A DNA stretch of 64,000 nt from DATGZX01 sp035296965 (GTDB lineage Bacteria; Planctomycetota; Planctomycetia; Gemmatales; Gemmataceae). The notes under the pieces are model-generated. The model had not been told where the DNA came from and made no database searches. It worked only from the letters and a program-made list of their open reading frames with translations. The stretch lies in the NCBI GenBank assembly GCA_035296965.1, contig DATGZX010000361.1:4182-68181 (forward strand). Direction: 5' to 3'. Below, in pieces: positions 8,908-18,263 of the stretch (position 1 is its first letter; each line of letters opens with the position of its first letter). Position numbers and translations under genes: made by a program.

Positions 8908-10797
8908 ATGTCACGACGACGGCTTCTCGCGCTGTGCGGCATGCTGCTCCTGGGCGGGTGCCTGTACCATGCTCGTGAGGAAACGGACCGGGCGCTCTGC
9001 GATCTGAGTTCGCATCCATATGACTTGCTGCCGTCACTTGCCACTGAGCCCGCCGCCACGACGCCGCCGGCCGGAAAACCGGCCAGTCGCGATCCTTCCG
9101 CGCCGGGTGAGAAATCGAGCGCCATCCCGCCCTCAAACACGACGGTCGACATCCAGACGACCGCCTGGATGCAGGGTAAACCGACACCCCAGGCCTCGTC
9201 GCCAGCCAAGAACCAGTACGATTTGCATATCCCATCGGAGATTCCCGGCTCGGAGGCAAAGACCATTCAACTCCCTGGAGACGCCGCAGCCAAGCAGCGC
9301 GAGATCCAGCGACTCTACCCCGAATTACCGGCGCTGCCGAGTGAACCGGTAGCCGAGCAAGGACCGAGCGGCAGACCATACACGCTGGCAGAGCTGCAAC
9401 AGCTGGCGGCAGGGAATAGCCCGCAACTGCGGCAAGCAGCATCCGACGTTCAGGCCGCGAAAGGAAATCTGATACAGGCCAAAGCCTATCCGAATCCAAC
9501 AGTCGGTTACGAAGTCGATCCTTCCAACGACGGCAGTGCGCCGGGCGTGCAAGGCGTTTTCGTCGACCAAACGGTCAAGTTTGCAGGCAAGCTGAAGCTG
9601 CAAACTGCAGCAGCGGAAATGGACCTTCGCAACGCCGAGCTAGCGCTGAAACGTGCGCGAAGCGATCTGGCCACCCAGGTGCGGACAGCCTATTTCGGCG
9701 TCCTCGTTGCCAAGGAGACAGTCCGAGTGAATCGTGCATTGGCACGCTTCACGGACGAGATCTACCGGATTCAAACTGGCATGCTCGGAGGTGGATTCGC
9801 TGCGCCCTACGAGCCGGCGACACTACGAGCCCAGGCTTACACAGCACGCCTGGCCTATAAACAGGCGATTCAGAATTACACCTACGCCTGGAAACAGCTA
9901 GTGGCCGCACTTGGTCTCCGTCAGCTGCCGTTAACAGAGGTCGCAGGGCGGGTCGATGCTGCACTCCCCTACTACGATTATGACGCGGTCCTCAGCCAGG
10001 TACTGCGCACGCACACGGACGTGCTCACTGCCCGCAACGGCATCGACAAGGCAAAGTACAATTTGAAATTCGCGCAAATCACCCCTTATCCGGATGTGGA
10101 TTTCCGAGTGGCAATTCTCAAAGAGTATGTGTTGCCTCCCAAACAGACGGTGCCGACGCTTCAGGTTGGCGTGCCGTTTCCTGTTTGGGATCAGAACAAG
10201 GGCACCATCATTGCCGCCGAGGCCGCCCTCGTCCGCGCCAGCGAGGAACCCCACAGGGTCGAGACAAACCTGACGACCATGCTGGCGAACGCTTACAACA
10301 ATTACAAAAACAGCCTGGACGCGCTGGAATACTACCGCAGATTCATCCTGCCCGATCAGGTTCGCGCCTATCGAGGCGTGTTCGAGCGCCGTCAGATCGA
10401 TCCCAATTCTGCTTTCGCCGACCTGGTCACGGCACAGCAGACACTTGCTGCAAACGTTGCATCCTACCTGACAATCCTGGGGCAATTATGGACGTCGGTT
10501 GTCGGCGTCGCAGACCTGCTGCAGACGGACGACCTGTTCCAACTCGCTCAGCCGCGAGAATTGCCGCCGCTGCCCGACCTCGATCACATGACGGCCTGGC
10601 CCTGCTGTCACGTGTGTCCCACAACCGGCGCGCAACAGACAGGGGAGGTCGGCACCGGATGCCCGGCGCCTCGTGCAAGCTCAGCTCAGCCGCTGCCAGC
10701 GCCAAGTGGCGCGGCGTTGCCGGCCTCGGAGATCCGACCCTTACCCGTTGACGATCGCTGGAAGCCGTCGCCAATTAGCGACCCGGGCCAGCAGTAA
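8908..10797 (+). CDS. TolC/CusC-type outer-membrane efflux lipoprotein
   Basis: 629 residues. The N-terminus MSRRRLLALCGMLLLGGC is a lipoprotein signal with lipid-accepting Cys18. A proline/serine-rich linker of about 130 residues follows, then a helical outer-membrane-factor core: YTLAELQQLA, AYPNPTVGYEVDPSN, long coiled-coil helices, and LQVGVPFPVWDQNKG in the second repeat. Such proteins form the outer-membrane duct of RND-type efflux pumps. ATG 8908 is chosen for the lipobox and an upstream AGAGG; the frame opens earlier without signal features. A matching adaptor lies at 12414, but no inner-membrane pump is in the window. The C-terminal 75 residues are Cys/Pro-rich and not family-typical. 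Confidence 0.88.
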   Translation: MSRRRLLALCGMLLLGGCLYHAREETDRALCDLSSHPYDLLPSLATEPAATTPPAGKPASRDPSAPGEKSSAIPPSNTTVDIQTTAWMQGKPTPQASSPAKNQYDLHIPSEIPGSEAKTIQLPGDAAAKQREIQRLYPELPALPSEPVAEQGPSGRPYTLAELQQLAAGNSPQLRQAASDVQAAKGNLIQAKAYPNPTVGYEVDPSNDGSAPGVQGVFVDQTVKFAGKLKLQTAAAEMDLRNAELALKRARSDLATQVRTAYFGVLVAKETVRVNRALARFTDEIYRIQTGMLGGGFAAPYEPATLRAQAYTARLAYKQAIQNYTYAWKQLVAALGLRQLPLTEVAGRVDAALPYYDYDAVLSQVLRTHTDVLTARNGIDKAKYNLKFAQITPYPDVDFRVAILKEYVLPPKQTVPTLQVGVPFPVWDQNKGTIIAAEAALVRASEEPHRVETNLTTMLANAYNNYKNSLDALEYYRRFILPDQVRAYRGVFERRQIDPNSAFADLVTAQQTLAANVASYLTILGQLWTSVVGVADLLQTDDLFQLAQPRELPPLPDLDHMTAWPCCHVCPTTGAQQTGEVGTGCPAPRASSAQPLPAPSGAALPASEIRPLPVDDRWKPSPISDPGQQ

Positions 10798-10864
10798 GCA
10801 ACTAGTCGGACGCGTTCTGGAAATGGACGTGGGAAGCAACAACAGCAGATTGGCCGTCTATACG

Positions 10865-10994
10865 GAGCGCGGTCAAGAATGAAACATCGCCCCGTAGCCG
10901 CATTCGCCAGAATGCGGGCCATCTCACGCAGTTTCCCCCGCATTCTGGCGAATGCGGCTACGGCCTATTGGGATCAGTATCGACCGCACGCCGT
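10865..10994. repeat. 130-base REPIN-like element, copy 1
   Basis: The core at 10894-10961 is GTAG, hairpin CCGCATTC-gcca-GAATGCGG, a 19-base spacer, hairpin CCGCATTC-tggc-GAATGCGG, then CTAC. The halves also pair with each other over 25 perfect bases. Outside the core, GCGGTCAAGAATGA and the inverse of TCAGTATCGACCGC form an imperfect outer terminal repeat. A second copy, about 93% identical apart from one 3-base indel, is at 48307-48439. It ends 38 bases before the next gene's start codon. Confidence 0.88.
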
Positions 10995-11032
10995 CTGAGA
11001 CGCCGGATTCGCCCAAAGAGAGGAGTCAGTTC

Positions 11033-12130
11033 ATGGCCCGTAAGTCCTGCCTGCTGGCAGTCTTGACCCTCCTGGGGGGCCTTTCGTTTGCCCTGCGAGG
11101 ACATGCGCAGGCGCCCGCAAACCCAGCGACCGGCACGGCCACGACGGAGGCTGAATCAGATGTCTTGCCGGGTCTGCCTCATCCGCCGGACGCGCCGCAG
11201 TCGTTGCTACTTCAACCAGCCGCCGCCGCTCCGTTCTCTTGCGCTCCCTTGCCTGGCCCTTACTTCGAGCGAGACCCTCTGCTGGATCCTCCGGAGACAG
11301 GACTGCCCGGCTGGGCAGTCGGCGTGGACCTGGCAATCGTCGGCCCCCATGTGAAGAACCGGCTGACGGACACGGTGCAAGTCGATGGCCGGCCGCCGGA
11401 CACCTTGCATCTTCCTAGCGCGGACCTGGACTGGACGGTCTCGCCGCGCGTTGAGCTTGGCTACCGGCTGCCCTCGGGGTTTGGTGAATTTGCCATTGCC
11501 TACCGCGAGATGGCCAGCGACGGAAGCGCGTCAGTGGCCGGACCTGACGGAGCTGCCGACCTGAGAAGCCGCCTGGACGTCAATATCGGCGACCTTGACT
11601 ACATCAGCCGGGAGTGGTCCCTCTGGCCCGACTGGGGCATGAAATGGTGGTTTGGTCTACGTTTGGCAAATGTCTATTTTGATTCGCACGAAACCGAGCC
11701 TTTCGCAGCCGCGGCCGCCGGCAGCGGGATTTTCGACAGGCAAACAAGCAACCACTACCTTGGCGGCGGTCCACATTATGGACTGGAACTTACGCGCCAA
11801 TGGAAAGCGACGGGCTTATCTCTGGTCGCGCGGCTCGACGGGGCCCTCCTCCTCGGACGAGTGCAGCAGAACTTTTTAGAGGTGTCCACCACAGCTGGTC
11901 CCGGCGGCGGGCTGGTGTCAGGCGTGACCCACCAATCCAATCCACAAGCTGTTCCAATGCTAAATGCGTTCCTGGGCGTGAATTGGAATCCGCCGCGATT
12001 TCCCAAACTGCTGTTTTCCGCCGGCTATGAATATGAGTACTGGTGGGAGGTGGGCAGGCTTAGCACCACCTTATCCAGGGGCGAATTCAGCGACCAGGGC
12101 GTCATGCTGCGCGCCAGCTTCAATTTCTAA
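11033..12130 (+). CDS. Outer-membrane beta-barrel protein
   Basis: 365 residues. The signal peptide MARKSCLLAVLTLLGGLSFALRGHA is probably cleaved after AQA, and a Pro/Ala-rich linker follows. From about residue 90 there are alternating amphipathic strands (WAVGVDLAIVG, RVELGYRLPSGFGEFAIAYREM, WSLWPDWGMKWWFGLRLANVYF, LFSAGYEYEYWWEVG). It ends in LRASFNF; a terminal phenylalanine is the usual signal for outer-membrane barrel insertion. AGAGGAG lies 9 bases before ATG 11033. It sits between the TolC-like lipoprotein and the adaptor gene, so a shared envelope role is possible. The specific family is not recognised. Confidence 0.8.
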   Translation: MARKSCLLAVLTLLGGLSFALRGHAQAPANPATGTATTEAESDVLPGLPHPPDAPQSLLLQPAAAAPFSCAPLPGPYFERDPLLDPPETGLPGWAVGVDLAIVGPHVKNRLTDTVQVDGRPPDTLHLPSADLDWTVSPRVELGYRLPSGFGEFAIAYREMASDGSASVAGPDGAADLRSRLDVNIGDLDYISREWSLWPDWGMKWWFGLRLANVYFDSHETEPFAAAAAGSGIFDRQTSNHYLGGGPHYGLELTRQWKATGLSLVARLDGALLLGRVQQNFLEVSTTAGPGGGLVSGVTHQSNPQAVPMLNAFLGVNWNPPRFPKLLFSAGYEYEYWWEVGRLSTTLSRGEFSDQGVMLRASFNF

Positions 12131-12413
12131 GTCCGCATGCGCTGATTGGTCTCGTAGCGACCAGACTGGTCGGAGCCCAATCAGGTCCCACCAGCGCAAG
12201 GTTTCAGATAGGCGCGCTATTAAGGCAGTTTATCAGCACGCTCCCACTCACCTTCGGACGTAAGTCCTTTCCCTTGCATGGCTTCTTCTTCTCAACAGGC
12301 TAGGCTCTAACGCGCTCTGCCCGGCCCCGCCATTTGGCACTAGATATGCTTATCCCCTCGCGCGTGGGTCCAGGGCTTCGTATAAAGACTGCGTCGGAGG
12401 TTGAACTTTAACT

Positions 12414-14372
12414 ATGTCTGTCGGCTCGAAGCCTGGGCCGATCCTGGTTATCGACCCAGATGCGGTGCTCGGTCAAGTCCTGAGCAAGGTCTTGGCCCGC
12501 GACGGCCTGAGAGTCGTCCATGCCGTAAACGCCATCGAGGCTCTGGAACTCGCCGAACAGTGCCGCCCTCGAGTTGCCGTGCTTGACTGCTGCTTCCGCG
12601 ACGGCAAGGGCCTGGAATTGGCTGAGCAGCTGCATACGCGCGATCCCCGCCTGCGGATGATTCTGATCAGTCCCTCTCCTCTTGAATCAGAATCGCTGGC
12701 CCGGGCAAGCAGGCATGGGCGCATCTTCACCAGGGTGCCGGATCTCCGGGAGTTGCGCATGGCGGTAGATGCAGCACTCGATGAAGAACGAACTTTCAAA
12801 GCTTCGGGCAATCCTGAGTCCTATTTTTCCCTCAGCCGGGCACACTCCGTTCGATTGATCGAGGAGCTTCTCATGTCTATCTTCCTGAAGAAGTTTTTCA
12901 GGATAGCCTGCATCGTCGTCGTGCTCGCTGTCGTGCTCGTCGGAGTCGCGACGGCGGCCGGCTTCCTGCATTTTTCTTGGCCGGGACAGGCAGAGGCGAG
13001 CACTCTTCCGCCGGCCAAACCAGGGACCTTGAGGATTGCCTTGGTCGAGGGCCGGCCCCATACTCTCATGGTGCCCGAAGATGTGCGCACGGCTCTGGGC
13101 ATTCGCAAGGGAAACACGGACCTTATCGCTGCAGCCAAGAAACCGACGCAGACCCGCCCGCTGGTGATGCCTGGCTCAACTGCACTCGACCCCACGCGGC
13201 TCATGCGCATCCGCGCGCGCTTTGCTCCTTCCCCTTCATCCGCAGAGGTTGTGGAAATCGCCAAAGTGCCCGAGGACCCAACCCATTCCGGAAGACCCGA
13301 AACCGTCTATCGGGAAATTCGCTCGGGCGACCGGGTTAGAAAGGGCGATTTGCTGGCCGTTTTCAACAGCGTCGATGTGGGCAACAAGAAAAACGATTTG
13401 CTCGATGCCATCTACCAACTCAGGTTAGACGAAGAGATCCTGAAAAACGCAGAAGCCAAAGCTGCGGCAGTACCGCCGGTTTTCCTTTGGACGGCGCGCC
13501 GCAATGTGCAGGGCGACGTCAATACCGTTAACCGGGCCGTCAGCACACTCAGGACCTGGGGCATTCCGGAGGAGGACATTCAAGCCGTGCGCGACGAGGC
13601 GGAAAACGTCAAGAAGCGCGAGGGCAAACGCGACCAATCGAAAGAGGCCCAGTGGGCACGCGTGGAAATCCGGGCTCCGGGTGACGGGGTCGTCATCGAG
13701 CGTAACGTATCTTTGCACGAGATCGTGGTCGACAATACCACGAACCTGTTCCAGATTGCCAAGGTCGATCGACTTTCGGTCTTCGCAAACATTCCAGAAG
13801 AAGATCTCCCGACGCTCCAGGCGTTGCCTACGGCAGAGCGTCGCTGGACGGTGCGGACGGTCGGCTCGCCCCCCCTGAAGGGGTTCATCGACGACATCAG
13901 CTATATCATCGATCCGAGCCAGCACACTGCCGTGGTCAAGGGCCACATCGACAGTCCGGATGAAGTGCTGCGCGCCGGGCAGTTCATCTCGGCGACGGTC
14001 GAGCTGCCGCCGCCCGCCGACGTGGTCGAGGTACCCATCGACGCAGTCGTCGACGACGGTCAACAGTGCGTCGTTTTCGTGGAAACCGACGCGGAGAAGC
14101 ATTACTACACGATGCGACGGGTTCAGCTTACGAATCGCTTCGACAAGGTGGCCTTCGTCCGCAGCAAGCCAATCGGCAAGGAAGAGCAGCTAACGCCGGA
14201 GGATGAAGAGCTGGGAATGCAGCCTAAGGAACCGCTGCGTCTGGGGGAGCGGATCTTGCAATCCGGTGTGGGTGAACTCAAGGCAGCCTTGCTCGATAGA
14301 GAGTCCGAGCAAGTCAAGGCACGGCCAGAAGTCAAACAAGCAGTGAATTCACCGGCTCAGCCTGCGTCCTGA
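12414..14372 (+). CDS. Receiver domain fused to an RND-efflux periplasmic adaptor (CusB/HlyD type)
   Basis: 652 residues in one frame. Residues 8-125 form a response-regulator receiver domain: acidic pair Asp14/Asp16, putative phospho-acceptor Asp58 (VAVLDCCFRDG), Ser86 at the switch position. The conserved Lys-Pro is replaced by RVP at 107-109. Residues 160-185 are a membrane segment. The remainder is a membrane-fusion protein with ARVEIRAPGDGVVIERNVS, LFQIAKVDRLSVFANIPEEDL and the LRAGQFISATVELP beta-barrel. An internal ATG at 12873 (residue 154) has an excellent GAGGAG 6 bases upstream, so the adaptor may also, or only, be made from there. No pump gene is adjacent. Confidence 0.8.
   Translation: MSVGSKPGPILVIDPDAVLGQVLSKVLARDGLRVVHAVNAIEALELAEQCRPRVAVLDCCFRDGKGLELAEQLHTRDPRLRMILISPSPLESESLARASRHGRIFTRVPDLRELRMAVDAALDEERTFKASGNPESYFSLSRAHSVRLIEELLMSIFLKKFFRIACIVVVLAVVLVGVATAAGFLHFSWPGQAEASTLPPAKPGTLRIALVEGRPHTLMVPEDVRTALGIRKGNTDLIAAAKKPTQTRPLVMPGSTALDPTRLMRIRARFAPSPSSAEVVEIAKVPEDPTHSGRPETVYREIRSGDRVRKGDLLAVFNSVDVGNKKNDLLDAIYQLRLDEEILKNAEAKAAAVPPVFLWTARRNVQGDVNTVNRAVSTLRTWGIPEEDIQAVRDEAENVKKREGKRDQSKEAQWARVEIRAPGDGVVIERNVSLHEIVVDNTTNLFQIAKVDRLSVFANIPEEDLPTLQALPTAERRWTVRTVGSPPLKGFIDDISYIIDPSQHTAVVKGHIDSPDEVLRAGQFISATVELPPPADVVEVPIDAVVDDGQQCVVFVETDAEKHYYTMRRVQLTNRFDKVAFVRSKPIGKEEQLTPEDEELGMQPKEPLRLGERILQSGVGELKAALLDRESEQVKARPEVKQAVNSPAQPAS
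12861..12866 (+). promoter_or_regulatory. Internal Shine-Dalgarno in front of the adaptor part
   Basis: GAGGAG stands 6 bases before the in-frame ATG at 12873, which begins MSIFLKKFF, a typical membrane-anchor N-terminus. It suggests that the adaptor can be translated separately from the receiver domain. Confidence 0.6.
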
Positions 14373-14623
14373 CGCTGTGTCATGTCTGAATTGACGAGTT
14401 CGTAGCTCCGGCTTCGACCGGCATGGCCGCCTAACCCCAAAGGATCTGATTGTCCTCAAGCTTCAGGCAAACCGACCCAGCCGGCCGGCCTCCCCAGGCA
14501 GATCCGCCATTCGAACAAGTCCTTGCATCTCAAGAAACCGACAGTACCCTTATCATTCTCAGCTGATGGGGCATCACTTGTGCTTAGCACCCAGATTGGC
14601 CGACCAAGGGCATGGGAGGAACA

Positions 14624-15691
14624 ATGAATTCGAGAGCGTTCGTTGGCGTCTGCGGTCTCATTCTCTGCATCGCTGCACTGGCTGAGGTCAGCGCATGGGC
14701 ACAGCCGCCGACAGGGGCGGCGCCGGCCGACACCGACCGCCAACGCCTGCACGATCTGCAAGAATCACTTCGCTTTGCAGAGGATTCACTGGCTCGACGT
14801 GTGGACGAGCAGATGCTGATCCACCGCCTGGAAGACGTGGCTGAGGTTGATAAGGTGCGCTACACGGGACCGCCGCCGCGCGTGATCAAGAACCCCACCG
14901 GGCAGGGCGCCGGTAATGCGCTGATCCTGAGTGCGTTCACCTTCCTGCCTAGAAAGCGCAGCGAGGGAACGAAGCTGCCGCTGATCGTTCTTGTTCATGG
15001 CGGTGTTCACGGCCGGCTGGACAGCACCTATGTCCACACGATTCGGGAATTACTGGCACAGGGATACGCAGTCCTGGCGCCGGAGTACCGCGGCAGCAGC
15101 GGTCAAGGCCGGGACTTCTGGCAGCTCATCGACTACGGGGGCCTGGAAACCGAGGACGTATTCGCCGGCAAGCAATGGATGCTGGAGAACCACGACAACA
15201 TCGATCCTCAGCGCGTCGGCATCATTGGCTGGAGTCACGGCGGCATGATCACGTTGATGAATCTGTTTGCGCATCCGCACGACTACAAGGCGGGATATGC
15301 AGGCGTGCCGGTCTCCGACCTGGTGGCGCGCATGGGCTATAAAGGGCAGGACTATCGTGATCTTTACTCGGCTCCTTACCACATCGGCAAGACGGCTGAA
15401 GATAACGTAAACGAATACCGTCGCCGTTCTCCCGCGTGGAACGCGGAAAAACTGCAAACTCCACTCCTGATCCACACGACCACGAATGACGAGGACGTCA
15501 ACGTGCTGGAGGTGGAGCACTTGATCCAAGCGCTCAAGGCCGCGGACAAGAAATTCGAACATAAGATTTATAAGGACGCGCCGGGTGGCCATGAATTCAA
15601 TCGAATCGACACCAAACTGGCGAAAGAATCGCGCGCGGAGATGCACCGGTTTCTGGCGAAATACCTGGCGCCGCCGAATCCGGTGAGGTAA
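14624..15691 (+). CDS. Secreted S9-type alpha/beta hydrolase (prolyl-oligopeptidase-like)
   Basis: 355 residues. A signal peptide (residues 5-26, ending SAWA) is followed by an alpha/beta-hydrolase domain. LVHGGVHG (123-130) is the oxyanion region, Ser204 in GWSHGG the nucleophile, Asp289/291 in TTNDEDVNV the acid, and His323 in PGGHEF the base. Strong resemblance to the peptidase S9 C-terminal domain suggests a periplasmic peptidase or esterase; the substrate is unknown. No N-terminal beta-propeller is present. GGGAGGA lies 7 bases before ATG 14624. It stands alone between intergenic gaps. Confidence 0.87.
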   Translation: MNSRAFVGVCGLILCIAALAEVSAWAQPPTGAAPADTDRQRLHDLQESLRFAEDSLARRVDEQMLIHRLEDVAEVDKVRYTGPPPRVIKNPTGQGAGNALILSAFTFLPRKRSEGTKLPLIVLVHGGVHGRLDSTYVHTIRELLAQGYAVLAPEYRGSSGQGRDFWQLIDYGGLETEDVFAGKQWMLENHDNIDPQRVGIIGWSHGGMITLMNLFAHPHDYKAGYAGVPVSDLVARMGYKGQDYRDLYSAPYHIGKTAEDNVNEYRRRSPAWNAEKLQTPLLIHTTTNDEDVNVLEVEHLIQALKAADKKFEHKIYKDAPGGHEFNRIDTKLAKESRAEMHRFLAKYLAPPNPVR

Positions 15692-15826
15692 GAAGCAGAC
15701 CGGCTTTGCAGCAGAACGCGGATGATTATGCCCGCGCATGGATCCGATCGCCGCGCCCATACGTTGAACCCAGCAAGGCTTTTTCGCTGCTCGCCGAGTG
15801 CTCCGGTGCCGTTCTAGATCGGAGGC

Positions 15827-16633
15827 TCAACGCGTAACGCGTGCGCGGCGCCGCAACTCCTGCCGGTTGACGCCAAGCGTTTCCAAGATCGGCTGGTAGA
15901 CTTCGCGGTAGTATGTTTCTTCGTCGAAGATGTTCAGCGACTTGATGGATGCGACCCGCTGTGAACTCCCGGCCAGGAGGTGCACGGCCGGCATGTAGAA
16001 GCCGTTCATCACCCTCCGGAGCTGCTCCAGCGTTCCGGGCCGGTCGAGTTCCAGAAACAGGGCTACCACGTCCCGGTAGAACGCGTGGTGGGCGCGTTCG
16101 TCCACGGCGATAAGCTGAAGAATGCGCGACAGGGCTCCATCGCCGCGCTCGTTGACCCGCTCGAGGAGCTTGCGATAATGAAGCCAGGTCGCGAGTTCCT
16201 GTACCATCCCATAGATGACCATGCCCTGCGGACTATCCTGCGGCAGGTTCCATTCGTGTGCAAACACCTGGTCCTCCAGGTCGGCCATCTGCTCCTCGGT
16301 GCGCAGGCCGGAATGTAGCAGCCAATCGCTCAGTGCCAGTGAGTGCTTCGATTCTTCATAGCCCCAATTGGCATGAAACCAAGCCCAGCCGCGGTTGGCC
16401 CGGATCATGGGCAGCGCCTTGGCAATGTAATCGGGCAGATACATCTCCACGGCGCAGAATGTCTCCACAACGTCTGCAATGGCGGGATGCATCGCTCGAT
16501 TTGCCTGGTCCCAGGGAATATCGTCCTCGAGCGACCAGCGGCGTTTCCGCTCGGCCAGGTTGAAGAAATTCCGGTAGAGCCGGTTAAATGCTTGGCGGAC
16601 AGCAGGATTCTCGGGCTGCGTGGGACTGGTCAT
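15827..16633 (-). CDS. Acyl-ACP desaturase (diiron, type 2)
   Basis: 268 residues. This is a four-helix-bundle, ferritin-like desaturase that would introduce a double bond into acyl-ACP. The full diiron ligand set is visible: Glu63, Glu94 and His97 (EESKH), Glu146, Glu179 and His182 (DERAHH), with the spacing known from plant stearoyl-ACP desaturase. It is shorter than the plant enzymes and resembles bacterial DesA-type proteins. ATG 16633 with GAGAAG upstream is preferred; ATG 16648 is possible. An electron donor such as ferredoxin is not nearby. Confidence 0.85.
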   Translation of the reverse strand: MTSPTQPENPAVRQAFNRLYRNFFNLAERKRRWSLEDDIPWDQANRAMHPAIADVVETFCAVEMYLPDYIAKALPMIRANRGWAWFHANWGYEESKHSLALSDWLLHSGLRTEEQMADLEDQVFAHEWNLPQDSPQGMVIYGMVQELATWLHYRKLLERVNERGDGALSRILQLIAVDERAHHAFYRDVVALFLELDRPGTLEQLRRVMNGFYMPAVHLLAGSSQRVASIKSLNIFDEETYYREVYQPILETLGVNRQELRRRARVTR

Positions 16634-16886
16634 CTTCTCGCACTCCATTGACTCAAAGTGATCGGTCCCGCGCATTGCTGCTCGGGTTCTTTTAGGACCA
16701 AGACGTCGTCTCGCGGGACATTCACACGCTTCCGCTGCCCGTCACCCATCAAGCCGGGGCAGGGCGAAAATGTGCTCAGCAGTGGTCCCACGGCCTAGGC
16801 GTGCTTATCTCCCCAGGACTCGACAATTCGAACAGGCAAGCCTGCACTGCCAGATACCGCTACTCCTGACACCATCGCCGGGAGCC

Positions 16887-17600
16887 CTAGTTGCGGCTAC
16901 TGCTCGACAGCATGATTTGCAGGATGTACCAGAAGAGTAGCGCTATCGAGGCGAAGAGCGTGAGCGATGCCGCCACATACTGGTCGGTGCGATAATAGTG
17001 CAGGACGTTGGAGGTTTCATAGAGGATGAAACAGCAAGACAGCCCCACCATCGCGAAAGAAAACCACAATCCAATTCCGGTGCCGATGAACATGCTGACG
17101 ACGAGGACACCGAACGCCACGAACGTGCCAAGAGTCAAGAAAGTGCGAAGGTAGGAGAAATCGTTTCCGGTAAAAAAGGTAACCGCGGTCAATCCGCCGA
17201 ACACGGTCAGCGTCAGAATGCCGGCCTTGAAAATGATTTCCGTATCGCCCGTGAGCTTCAATGCAAGGTAGAGCAGCGGCAAGAAGATGACTGCCTCCGC
17301 TACGACGTAGGCGGCCAGCCCAAGATATTGCATACCTCGGGAAGTGTCGGAGCGCGCCCAGCGATTGGCGACGAAGGACACGACCATAAAGGCGCCGAGA
17401 ACGAGCAGCCAGGACATGCCAGAGAGCATGCCCATGATCATTTCTTGCGGAACAAGTTTGACGAGGGCCGTTTCCACGAGAATAAACGCCAGGATGGCAC
17501 CCGCGAGATGCCCATAGGTCTGGCGGATGAAGGCGGCTCGCGCATCGGAGGCGGCTTCAGCGGCAATTCGTTGCTGTACATAATCCGGGGCGAAACTCAT
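16887..17600 (-). CDS. Bax-inhibitor-1/YccA family membrane protein
   Basis: 237 residues with seven hydrophobic segments, starting at about residue 31 (HLAGAILAFILVETALVKLV) and ending at about 232 (FASIALLFWYILQIMLSSSSRN). The layout and the late VGLSCCFILYETSNVLHYYRTDQYVAASLTL region match the BI-1/YccA/YbhL family, whose bacterial members are implicated in proton/calcium leak and FtsH regulation. The gene is monocistronic, with AGTGTACC just before the ATG. Function in this organism is not known. Confidence 0.88.
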   Translation of the reverse strand: MSFAPDYVQQRIAAEAASDARAAFIRQTYGHLAGAILAFILVETALVKLVPQEMIMGMLSGMSWLLVLGAFMVVSFVANRWARSDTSRGMQYLGLAAYVVAEAVIFLPLLYLALKLTGDTEIIFKAGILTLTVFGGLTAVTFFTGNDFSYLRTFLTLGTFVAFGVLVVSMFIGTGIGLWFSFAMVGLSCCFILYETSNVLHYYRTDQYVAASLTLFASIALLFWYILQIMLSSSSRN

Positions 17601-17837
17601 GGTACACTCCGGCGATTGACAAGAGTGTCAGATCTTCTTCGCGACGCTGAAAAGTATTCTAGGGTGGAATCGCCATTACCGCAAGCTAAGGAGAAACGAG
17701 CGCGACAACATGGCCCTGGAGCAGGATGTGAAGAGGGTTTGTAGAATTCCTCGCGCAAACGAAATACTTCCTGCCCTGTTCTAGCCTGCAGGGGGATGCG
17801 GCACAACTCCCAAGTGTCTACGTCAGTGGAGAGGTCA

Positions 17838-18263
17838 ATGTCTTCAATAAATGAGCGCTGTGTTATCCGTCTGATCGCTATCGTGGCCGTCACGTTTTTG
17901 CTGTCGACAAGTTCTGCCAGAGCACAGCGGCGCTGCGCTGCAGGACAGCAGGGCGGGCAAAGCAGTCTGCAATCGCTCTCCGCCTTGCAGCGGCAGAGCG
18001 CCTTGCGTGCGTTGCAATACCAATCACTTTCCCAGTCCGGCTCCTCGTCGTACGGGTCGCAGTCCCAGCAAAATGCCCTGCAACAGAGCATCTTCACGGC
18101 GCAGCTGAACGGCGCCGCCACCAATGGAATCCTGCAAGCGCAACTGAGCCTTTTGCAACAGTACGCGTTGCTCCAGCAGCAACAGGGCGGCCTGCTTACC
18201 ACCGCCCAGCGTCAATTGCTGCGTCAACAGCTGAGCGCACTGCAATCCGGGCCCAACCAGTGA
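17838..18263 (+). CDS. Small secreted Gln/Ser-rich protein
   Basis: 141 residues. GGAGAGG lies 4-10 bases before ATG 17838. The signal peptide ends near STSSARA. The mature part is mostly Gln, Ser, Leu and Ala (for example SLQSLSALQRQSALRALQYQ, then LSLLQQYALLQQQQGG), so it is low-complexity and probably helical or disordered. I do not recognise a family. Base composition is like its neighbours and it stands alone; the low-complexity composition could also reflect a surface-coat role. Confidence 0.65.
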   Translation: MSSINERCVIRLIAIVAVTFLLSTSSARAQRRCAAGQQGGQSSLQSLSALQRQSALRALQYQSLSQSGSSSYGSQSQQNALQQSIFTAQLNGAATNGILQAQLSLLQQYALLQQQQGGLLTTAQRQLLRQQLSALQSGPNQ

